A stretch of DNA of 64,000 nt from Rhodopseudomonas sp. P2A-2r (GTDB taxonomy: Bacteria; Pseudomonadota; Alphaproteobacteria; Rhizobiales; Xanthobacteraceae), in NCBI RefSeq assembly GCF_026015985.1, contig NZ_CP110389.1, positions 4,248,001 to 4,312,000 of the forward strand. Reading direction: 5' to 3'. The translations under genes were made by a program, and so were the position numbers. Below the pieces are notes generated by a model. It was given only the letters and a program-made list of their open reading frames with translations. It did not search any database and was not told the origin of the DNA. Positions within the stretch are counted from its first letter, which is position 1. Each line of letters opens with the position of its first letter. Of the stretch, positions 57,965 through 64,000 are shown piece after piece.

Positions 57965-58084
57965 CGTCGTCCCCGCGAAGGCGGGGACCCATAACCACCG
58001 TATTCCGAGTGGCGCGCTGCGGGAGCCACGGCGCTCCGTTTGGAGGAGCGGAGGGTATGGGTCCCCGCCTTCGCGGGGACGACG
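57965..58084. repeat. 29-bp perfect inverted repeats flanking 62 bases
   Basis: The segment 57965-57993 (CGTCGTCCCC...GGACCCATA) is perfectly inverted at 58056-58084; each arm is itself a hairpin (CCCCGCGAAGGCGGGG). The intervening DNA has another small hairpin. This is a classic alphaproteobacterial REP pair, between the thiolase-like start and the acyl-CoA dehydrogenase stop. Confidence 0.88.
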
Positions 58085-58144
58085 GGCGGAGAGTTGCCAC
58101 CGCAACGATGGACCGCGCTGCGCTGCTCAATGGCGACACCATCA

Positions 58145-59311
58145 TCAATACGACTTCGGCAGCCCGAGCACGCGCTCGGCGATGAAGGACAGGATCAGCT
58201 CGCGGCTGATCGGCGCGATACGCGGGATCAGGGATTCCCTGAGATAGCGCTCGACGTGATATTCCTTGGCGTAGCCGAAGCCGCCATGGGTCATCACCGC
58301 CTGCTCGCAGGCGTGATAGCCGGCCTCGCCGGCGAGATATTTCGCGGCATTGGCGGCGGGGCCGCACGGCAGGTTCTGATCGTATTGCCAGCCGGCCGAC
58401 AGGGTCATCAGCCAGGCGGCTTCCAGCTCCATCCAGTTCTTCGCCAGGGGATGCTGGATCGCCTGGTTCTGGCCGATCGGGCGGTTGAACACGACGCGCG
58501 ACTTGGCGTAGTCGGCGGCGCGCTTCAGGGCCAGCTTGCCGAGACCGACGGCTTCGGCAGCGATCAGGATACGCTCCGGATTCATGCCATGCAGGATGTA
58601 GTCGAAGCCGCGCCCCTCCTCGCCGATGCGGTCGGCAACGGGGATCTCGAAATCCGCGATGAACAGCTCGTTGGAGTCGACGGCCTTGCGGCCCATCTTC
58701 TCGATCTCGTGCACGGCGATCCTGCTGCGATCGAAATCGGTGTAGAACAGGCTAAGGCCGTGGGTCGGCTTCTTCACATCTTCGAGCGGCGTGGTGCGCG
58801 CCAGCAGCAGGATCTTTTCCGCCACCTGGGCGGTGGAGATCCACACCTTCTGGCCGTTGACCACGTATTTGTCGCCGTCGCGCACCGCGCGGGTTTTCAG
58901 CTGCGTGGTGTTGAGGCCGGTGTTGGGTTCGGTGACCGCGAAGCAGGCTTTTTCCGCCCCCGACACGATGCCGGGCAGCATGCGCGCGCATTGTTCGGGC
59001 GTGCCGAACACCACCACGGGATTGAGCCCGAACACATTCATATGGATCGCCGAGGCGCCGGACATCCCTGCCCCGGATTCCGAAATGGTCCGCATCATGA
59101 TCGCGGCCTCGCTGATCCCCAGCCCGGAGCCGCCATAGGCTTCGGGAATGCAGATGCCGAGCCAGCCGGCCTCGGCCATCGCCTTGTGGAATTCGTGCGG
59201 GAAGCCGCCGTCCTTGTCCTTGCCCAGCCAGTAGGCATCGTCGAAGCGGGCGCAGATCTTTTCGATCGCGTCGCGGATCGACTCCTCGTTGGCGTCGGTG
59301 GCGAAATCCAT
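58145..59311 (-). CDS. Acyl-CoA dehydrogenase
   Basis: 388 residues from ATG 59311. Signatures: CFAVTEPNTGLNTTQLKTRA, VVNGQKVWISTAQVAEKILL, RIGEEGRGFDYILHGMNPER, and at the C-terminus MTHGGFGYAKEYHVERYLRE with SLIPRIAPISRELILSFIAE. This is a medium/branched-type FAD dehydrogenase of acyl-CoA, related to the group acting in aromatic or terpenoid side-chain oxidation. It starts 4 bases after the CaiB gene's stop and is clearly co-transcribed with it. Confidence 0.92.
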   Translation of the reverse strand: MDFATDANEESIRDAIEKICARFDDAYWLGKDKDGGFPHEFHKAMAEAGWLGICIPEAYGGSGLGISEAAIMMRTISESGAGMSGASAIHMNVFGLNPVVVFGTPEQCARMLPGIVSGAEKACFAVTEPNTGLNTTQLKTRAVRDGDKYVVNGQKVWISTAQVAEKILLLARTTPLEDVKKPTHGLSLFYTDFDRSRIAVHEIEKMGRKAVDSNELFIADFEIPVADRIGEEGRGFDYILHGMNPERILIAAEAVGLGKLALKRAADYAKSRVVFNRPIGQNQAIQHPLAKNWMELEAAWLMTLSAGWQYDQNLPCGPAANAAKYLAGEAGYHACEQAVMTHGGFGYAKEYHVERYLRESLIPRIAPISRELILSFIAERVLGLPKSY

Positions 59312-59315
59312 GGGA

Positions 59316-60530
59316 TCAGACCTGTGCGGTATCGAGGATCGGCGTGCGAATGACGCCGTCGGCAGCGAGCTGCGCGATTTCGGCGGCGGAATAGCCGGCC
59401 TCGGCGAGGATCTCGGCGCTGTGCTCGCCCAGCATGGCGGCAAGCCGCGGCGTTTCCACGGGGGTCTGCGACCAGGTGGCGGAGACCTTCATGTTGCGGA
59501 TCGCGCCTTCGGTGGGATGCTCGACCACGGGGAAGAAATCCGTCGCCAGCAGATGCGGATCGGTCAGCATGCTCTCGAGGTCGTGCATCGGCAGTGACGG
59601 GACGTCGGCATCGTCCAGCAGCCTGATCCATTCCGCGGTCGTTCTGGTCAGGAAGATGTTCGACAGTTCGGCCAGCACCACGTCGATATGCGCCGTGCGC
59701 TGCGGGAAGCTCGCATACATCGGATCGGCCAGCAGGTCGTCGCGGCCGACCGCACGCAGGAAGCTCAGCCACTGCTTGTCGTTGTAGACCATGGCGCAGA
59801 TGTAGCCGTCGCTGGTCTGGTACGGGCGACGGTCCGGCGACAGATGGCGGGCGTAGCCGCCCTTGTCGAGCGGCGGCTCATAGGTGAGGCCGCCGAGATG
59901 GTCGCCCATCACGAAGCTGGCCATGGTTTCGAACATGGGAATGTCCAGCCGCTGGCCCTGCCCGGTGCGGTCGCGATGCACCACGCTGGCGAGAATGGCG
60001 CCGACGGCCGTGAGGCCGACAATGCGGTCGACCAGCGCGTTGGGCACGTAGCGCGGCGGGCCGTCGCTGACGCGCGCCACCAGATGCGGCAGCGCCGTGG
60101 CGCCCTGGATCAGGTCGTCATAGGCGGCCTTGGCCGCATAGGGGCCGTCCTGCCCGAAGCCGAACACGCCGGCATAGACCAGCCGGGGATTGATCGCCGC
60201 GCAGACCTCGTAGCTCAGATCGAGCCGCGCCATGGCCTGCGGGCGGATGTTGTAGATCAGAACGTCGGCGTCCCTGACCAGCCGCAGCAACGCATCGCGG
60301 CCGGCGGGTTTCTTGAGGTCGAGGCACAGGCTGCGCTTGCTGCGATTGGTGTTGAGAAAGAACGGTCCCATGCCGGGATGGCGCATCGGCCCGATCTGCC
60401 GGGTGACGTCGCCATCGGGGGATTCGACCTTGACGACGTCGGCGCCGTAATCACCGAGCATCTGGGTGGCGTATGGGCCCATCAGCACCGACGTCATGTC
60501 GATGACTCTGACCCCTTGCAATGGTCCCAT
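59316..60530 (-). CDS. CaiB/BaiF family CoA-transferase
   Basis: 404 residues of the family III CoA-transferases, moving CoA between carboxylic acids through an enzyme-bound aspartyl-CoA. MGPLQGVRVIDMTSVLMGPY, GADVVKVESPDGDVTRQIGP, RSKRSLCLDLKKPAGRDALL, NIRPQAMARLDLSYEVCAAI and RTGQGQRLDIPMFETMASFV are characteristic; the catalytic Asp is expected around residue 170 (AAYDDLIQGATALPHL). Together with the adjoining ligases it offers alternative routes to activate the substrate acid. Upstream is a 310-base repeat-bearing gap. Confidence 0.93.
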   Translation of the reverse strand: MGPLQGVRVIDMTSVLMGPYATQMLGDYGADVVKVESPDGDVTRQIGPMRHPGMGPFFLNTNRSKRSLCLDLKKPAGRDALLRLVRDADVLIYNIRPQAMARLDLSYEVCAAINPRLVYAGVFGFGQDGPYAAKAAYDDLIQGATALPHLVARVSDGPPRYVPNALVDRIVGLTAVGAILASVVHRDRTGQGQRLDIPMFETMASFVMGDHLGGLTYEPPLDKGGYARHLSPDRRPYQTSDGYICAMVYNDKQWLSFLRAVGRDDLLADPMYASFPQRTAHIDVVLAELSNIFLTRTTAEWIRLLDDADVPSLPMHDLESMLTDPHLLATDFFPVVEHPTEGAIRNMKVSATWSQTPVETPRLAAMLGEHSAEILAEAGYSAAEIAQLAADGVIRTPILDTAQV

Positions 60531-60679
60531 GGTTTCGTCCGCTCCCGATCAGCATCGCGCGGCGCTCTCGGGCGCCGTCTCGCTGCTGCCTAGTAGCGGC
60601 ATGGCATCGGCAAGATCAAGGCCGGCTGGCGCGGGGCCGCATGCGTGGGATGAAGGTGTCGGGCAATGGACGGGGCGGT

Positions 60680-60835
60680 GCGGCGTTCCCCGGATGCTGC
60701 GCAACGCGTCGCCCTTGCGACGTGGTGCGCTGCTGATCCGGGGTCCAGCTCATGCCGCGAAAGGCAGGGTCCCGGATCTGCGGAGCAGCGCAAAGGGCGC
60801 TGCACCGCGTCCGGGACAAGAGAGCACGGACCTTC
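60680..60835. repeat. 'gttccccggatgctgcg...ccgcgtccgggac' dispersed repeat
   Basis: Holds GTTCCCCGGATGCTGCGCAA, GATCCGGGGTCCAGCTCATG, GGTCCCGGATCTGCGGAGCA and GCACCGCGTCCGGGACAAGA. Modules match 26925-27060, 33510-33590 and 54160-54345. No gene is supportable in 60531-60840. Confidence 0.7.
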
Positions 60836-60840
60836 GCCGC

Positions 60841-61041
60841 CTACTTGCCCAACAGCGCGTCGCGCGCGGCGGTCAGCTTGTCCAGCTCGGCATTCTGCGC
60901 TTCGAGGCGATCGGCGGTGCGTTCTTCGGTCGAGCCGCCCGAGGCGCCGGCGGCCTGCTCGACCAGTTGGCGGATATTATCCTGCAGGATGGCGATGCGG
61001 TCGTTGAGTTCGGAAAGCGAAAGCGAATTGTCGTTGGCCAT
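60841..61041 (-). CDS. Small coiled-coil protein of unknown function
   Basis: 66 residues: MANDNSLSLSELNDRIAILQ, then DNIRQLVEQAAGASGGSTEE, then ADRLEAQNAELDKLTAARDA. Two heptad-pattern helices separated by a Gly/Ser turn suggest a helical hairpin or dimeric coiled coil. GGAGAC lies upstream of ATG 61041. Size and pattern recall SlyX/DUF1192-type proteins but I cannot assign it. Lies within the CoA-enzyme block without obvious link. Confidence 0.65.
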   Translation of the reverse strand: MANDNSLSLSELNDRIAILQDNIRQLVEQAAGASGGSTEERTADRLEAQNAELDKLTAARDALLGK

Positions 61042-61133
61042 GAGGTCGTCTCCTGGGGGACTTTGAAGTTACGCAAGGGTTAGCCGGTTCGCGGCGCCGG
61101 ACCTATCGATATTTTGCCGCACGGAGGGACATC

Positions 61134-61261
61134 GTCATCCTGAGGCGCTCGCCTCAGGCGCAGCTCTTGCTCCGCCGCAACGGCGAGCCTCGAAGGATGC
61201 GGCCACCAGCTTGCAGCCCATCCTTCGAGGCGCGCAAGAGCGCGCACCTCAGGATGACGAC
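61134..61261. repeat. Two 'CCTTCGAGG / CCTCAGGATGA' hairpin repeats
   Basis: First unit 61134-61200, reverse orientation, with a longer internal part; second unit 61219-61261, with stem GCGCGCAAGAGCGCGC. The second overlaps the stop codon of the acyl-CoA ligase gene (61249-61251), so the repeat supplies that gene's last codons. Same family as 36113-36268 and 42338-42387. Confidence 0.83.
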
Positions 61262-62802
61262 GGCGGGCCGGATTGCGCCATGACCTGCCGCAATTCGGTC
61301 TTCAGCACCTTGCCGTAATTGTTCTTCGGCAATGCGTCCATGAACACGTAGCGCTTCGGCCGCTTGAAGCGGGCGATGCTGCGCAGGCAATGGGCGTCCA
61401 GCGCCGCGTCGTCCGCCGTGGCGCCGGGCTTGAGCACCACGCAGGCGACGACGATCTCACCCCATTCGGGATCTGGCACGCCGATGCTCGACACCTCCTG
61501 CACATCGGGATGGGTCAGCAGCGCCTCCTCGACCTCGCGCGGATAGATGTTGGTCCCGCCGGAGATGATCACGTCCTTGGAGCGGTCGGACAATGTGAGG
61601 AAGCCGTCTTCGTCGAGCCGGCCGACGTCGCCGGTGCGCAGCCAGCCGTCCTTCAGCGTCTCGGCATTGGCCTTGTCGTTGTTCCAGTAGCCGAGCATCA
61701 CCGCCGGCCCCCTGGCCTCGATCTCGCCGGTCTCGCCCGCCGGCAGCGGCTTGCCATCGGCATCGGTGATGCGCACCGACATCACGCTCTGCGCCACCCC
61801 GACCGAAGCGAGGCGCTGTAGATAGCGGGGATGATCGACGTCCGCATGCCAGGCGCGCGGCAGCGAGGTGATGGTCATCGGCGACTCGCCCTGCCCGTAG
61901 ATCTGCACAAAACGCTGGCCCATGGTGGCGAGCGCGTCGCGGATATCGGCGAGATACATCGGACCGCCGCCATAGACGATGGTGCGAATGCCCTCGCCCT
62001 GCTCGCCGCGCTTCTTGGCGGCATCGACCAGGCGGCGCACCATGGTGGGCGCGGCAAACATCGCGACATGGTCGAGCTGCTTTGCCAGCGTCAGCACCTC
62101 GTCGGCATCGAAGCCGCCGGAGACCGGCACCACATGGCGCGCGGCCATGCGGACATGGATGAAGTTGTACAGACCGGCGCCGTGGGAAATCGGCGCGGCG
62201 TAGAGTGCGGCGTCCTGGCCGGTGACCGTATCGACATCGGCGAGATAGCACAGCGACGCCGCCACCAGATTGCCGTGGCTGAGCATCACGCCCTTCGGCC
62301 GGCCGGTGGTGCCGGAGGTGTAGAACAGCCAGGCCAGATCGTGATCGTCGCGCGGCAGCGGCGCCGGCAGGCCACCGTCGTCGTTGCGAAAGCTGCGATA
62401 CTCGGCCGACTCCACCGCCAGCATCTGCATGCCGGCCGGCAGGTCTTCCATGACCTGCGCCAGCGCCTTGCTGCTGTCGTCATCGACGAAGGCGAGCCTG
62501 GCGCCAGCATTGTCGCAGATCCACGCGGCTTCGCGGCCGTGCAGCTTGGCGTTGATGGGGATCACCGCGGCGCCGATCCACCACACCGCATACATGCATT
62601 CGAGATATTGGGTGCAGTTGGACATGAACAGCGCGACGCGGTCGCCCGGCTGCACGCCATAATCGCGCATCAGCGCCGCGCCGAGCGCACGGGCACGCCG
62701 GGCAAAGGTCGCGTAGTCCGCCTCGACCGCCGTGCCGCTCAGCAGCGCCGGCGCATGGGGATGCAGACGCGCGGACGCTGCCAGCCAGTCGGCCACGTTC
62801 AT
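61249..62802 (-). CDS. AMP-dependent fatty-acyl-CoA ligase
   Basis: 517 residues of the ANL superfamily. AWLFYTSGTTGRPKGVMLSH (P-loop-like), RFVQIYGQGESPMTITSLPR (adenylate motif, with Q-G-E in place of the usual T-E-x), RTGDVGRLDEDGFLTLSDRS, KDVIISGGTNIYPREVEEAL (hinge) and LPKNNYGKVLKTELR with the C-terminal catalytic Lys. Activates an acid for the adjacent dehydrogenase, thiolase and lyase-like enzymes. Its final residues (PPSSS) derive from an inserted repeat. Gap to the thiolase upstream is 23 bases; same operon. Confidence 0.93.
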   Translation of the reverse strand: MNVADWLAASARLHPHAPALLSGTAVEADYATFARRARALGAALMRDYGVQPGDRVALFMSNCTQYLECMYAVWWIGAAVIPINAKLHGREAAWICDNAGARLAFVDDDSSKALAQVMEDLPAGMQMLAVESAEYRSFRNDDGGLPAPLPRDDHDLAWLFYTSGTTGRPKGVMLSHGNLVAASLCYLADVDTVTGQDAALYAAPISHGAGLYNFIHVRMAARHVVPVSGGFDADEVLTLAKQLDHVAMFAAPTMVRRLVDAAKKRGEQGEGIRTIVYGGGPMYLADIRDALATMGQRFVQIYGQGESPMTITSLPRAWHADVDHPRYLQRLASVGVAQSVMSVRITDADGKPLPAGETGEIEARGPAVMLGYWNNDKANAETLKDGWLRTGDVGRLDEDGFLTLSDRSKDVIISGGTNIYPREVEEALLTHPDVQEVSSIGVPDPEWGEIVVACVVLKPGATADDAALDAHCLRSIARFKRPKRYVFMDALPKNNYGKVLKTELRQVMAQSGPPSSS

Positions 62803-62825
62803 GGGCTATCCTCGCCTGCGCCGGG

Positions 62826-63995
62826 CTATTTCGCGGGCTCCAGCACGGAGACGTAGTTGGCCACCGCCGCGCCACCCATGTTGAAGATCCCGGCCAGCTT
62901 GGCGTTCTTGATCTGCATGCCTTCCGGCGCCTGGCCGAGCAGTTGCATCGCGCTCAGCACATGCATGGAGACGCCGGTGGCGCCGATCGGATGGCCCTTG
63001 GCCTTGAGGCCGCCGGACGGATTGATCGGCAGTTTACCGTCCTTCTGGGTCCAGCCTTCCTTGATGGCACGGGCGCCCTGCCCGCGTTCGGTCAGGCCCA
63101 TGGCTTCGTATTCGATCAGTTCGGCCACGGTGAAGCAGTCGTGGGTTTCCACGAAGGAGAGATCATCGAGGGTGATGCCGGCCGCCTCCAGCGCGCGCTG
63201 CCAGGCCACAGTGCAGCCCTCGAAGGCGAGAATGTCGCGCTTGGACATCGGCAGGAAGTCCTGGGCATGCGCGGTGGCCTTGATGGTCACCGCCTTGCCC
63301 ATGGTCTTCGCGGTCTCGGAGTCCGTGAGCACCAGGGCCGCGGCGCCGTCCGACACCAGCGAACAGTCGGTGCGCTTCAGCGGACCTGCGACGAACGGGT
63401 TCTTCTCGCTCTCGGAGCGGCAGAACTCAAAACCGAAATCCTTGCGCATCTGCGCATAGGGATTGTGCACGCCATTGGCGTGGTTCTTGGCGGCGATCAT
63501 CGCCAGCGCGTCGGACTGGTCGCCGTATTTCTGGAAGTATTTTTGCGCGATGCCGCCGAATACGCCGGCGAAACCCGCGGGGGTCTCGCCGTCTTCCGGC
63601 AGGTAGGACGCGCGCAGCAGGTTCTTGCCGATCTCCGGGCCGGGCGTGCGCGTCATCTGCTCGACGCCGACCACCAGCACGATTTTTGCCGTGCCCGCGG
63701 CGATGGATTTCACGCCCTGGTGCACCGCGGCCGAGCCGGTGGCGCAGGCATTTTCGACGCGGGTGGCGGGCTTGAAGCGCAGCGCCGGATCGGCCTGCAG
63801 CACCAAAGCGGCCGTAAAGTCCTGCGGCGAGAAACCAGCGTTGAAATGGCCGAGCACGATTTCGTCGACGTCGGCCGCGGAAATCCCCGCATCGGCCATC
63901 GCCTCATTGGCGACCTTGACGATCAGGCTCTCGACGGTCTCTGCGTCGAACTTGCCGAACGGCGTATGCGCCCATCCAACGATGCTGGCGGTCAT
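62826..63995 (-). CDS. Thiolase (acetyl-CoA acetyltransferase-like)
   Basis: 389 residues, starting MTASIVGWAHTPFGKFDAET. The nucleophile is present (TRVENACATGSAAVHQGVKS), as are the ETHDCFTVAELIEYEAMGL and GGLKAKGHPIGATGVSMHVL motifs with the catalytic His residues and the C-terminal glycine loop. It belongs to the SCP-x/lipid-transfer-like thiolases, which cleave 3-ketoacyl-CoA. In contrast to the related protein at 56809, its active site is intact. First gene of the leftward CoA-enzyme operon visible in the window; its promoter lies outside or at the edge. Confidence 0.93.
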   Translation of the reverse strand: MTASIVGWAHTPFGKFDAETVESLIVKVANEAMADAGISAADVDEIVLGHFNAGFSPQDFTAALVLQADPALRFKPATRVENACATGSAAVHQGVKSIAAGTAKIVLVVGVEQMTRTPGPEIGKNLLRASYLPEDGETPAGFAGVFGGIAQKYFQKYGDQSDALAMIAAKNHANGVHNPYAQMRKDFGFEFCRSESEKNPFVAGPLKRTDCSLVSDGAAALVLTDSETAKTMGKAVTIKATAHAQDFLPMSKRDILAFEGCTVAWQRALEAAGITLDDLSFVETHDCFTVAELIEYEAMGLTERGQGARAIKEGWTQKDGKLPINPSGGLKAKGHPIGATGVSMHVLSAMQLLGQAPEGMQIKNAKLAGIFNMGGAAVANYVSVLEPAK

Positions 63996-64000
63996 GCGGT

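Noticed and set aside
36113..61261. CRISPR array
   Set aside because: The repeats are scattered, in both orientations, few per site and without regular spacers.

Overview
The window is GC-rich throughout, with strongly GC-biased third codon positions, and reads as chromosome from an alphaproteobacterium of the Bradyrhizobium / Rhodopseudomonas / Afipia kind (Nitrobacteraceae). I infer this from protein style (GuaA, GuaB, RsmB-type and RlmE enzymes, rhizobial Crp/Fnr regulators, many acyl-CoA enzymes) and from several families of intergenic palindromic repeats; no database was searched. No rRNA, tRNA, CRISPR array, transposase or phage gene is visible.

Layout. 1-13 kb: a partial tautomerase and divergent TetR regulator, guaA, an rRNA methyltransferase, small membrane proteins, an ArsR regulator divergent from an MFS exporter across a near-perfect 28-bp palindrome, a CurA-like oxidoreductase, a hypothetical gene with a clear intrinsic terminator, guaB, and a broken winged-helix/TPR regulator. 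13-26.8 kb: an NAD-binding protein, an alpha/beta hydrolase with a possible Tat leader, an HD-domain protein, cydAB quinol oxidase, SDR/LysR pair, DHA2 exporter, a HigBA-type toxin-antitoxin pair, rlmE with a Ppx/GppA phosphatase, and an orphan CoxL-type molybdenum hydroxylase.

26.8-33.8 kb is accessory and less GC-rich in places: decayed gene duplicates, repeats, tiny ORFs, two Crp/Fnr regulators and an FNR/FixK-like site. 33.8-36.1 kb: a YaiI-type protein and an ABC-F ATPase.

36.3-48 kb: a D-threonine-aldolase-like gene, a HI0933/BaiN flavoprotein, and a leftward block of fatty acid/valine catabolism genes (SDR, MaoC hydratase, acyl-CoA ligase, 3-hydroxyisobutyrate dehydrogenase, 3-hydroxyisobutyryl-CoA hydrolase, acyl-CoA dehydrogenase, methylmalonate-semialdehyde dehydrogenase) headed by a TetR gene. 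These cover most of valine breakdown from isobutyryl-CoA. 48-64 kb: enoyl-CoA hydratase, MFS transporter, biotin-dependent carboxyltransferase with IclR regulator and a free biotin carrier, then a leftward CoA-thioester block (ligases, acyl-CoA dehydrogenase, CaiB transferase, two thiolase-fold proteins, one with a DUF35 partner and altered catalytic residues). The substrate is unknown, but the set is a complete activation/oxidation/cleavage kit.

A striking technical feature: at least ten otherwise conserved genes carry single-base frameshifts. Most fit a missing base in a homopolymer, and three share one identical context (CGAATC read as CGAGATC on the + strand, i.e. at a GANTC site). This looks more like systematic basecalling/assembly error than ten real pseudogenes; interrupted genes should be read with that in mind.
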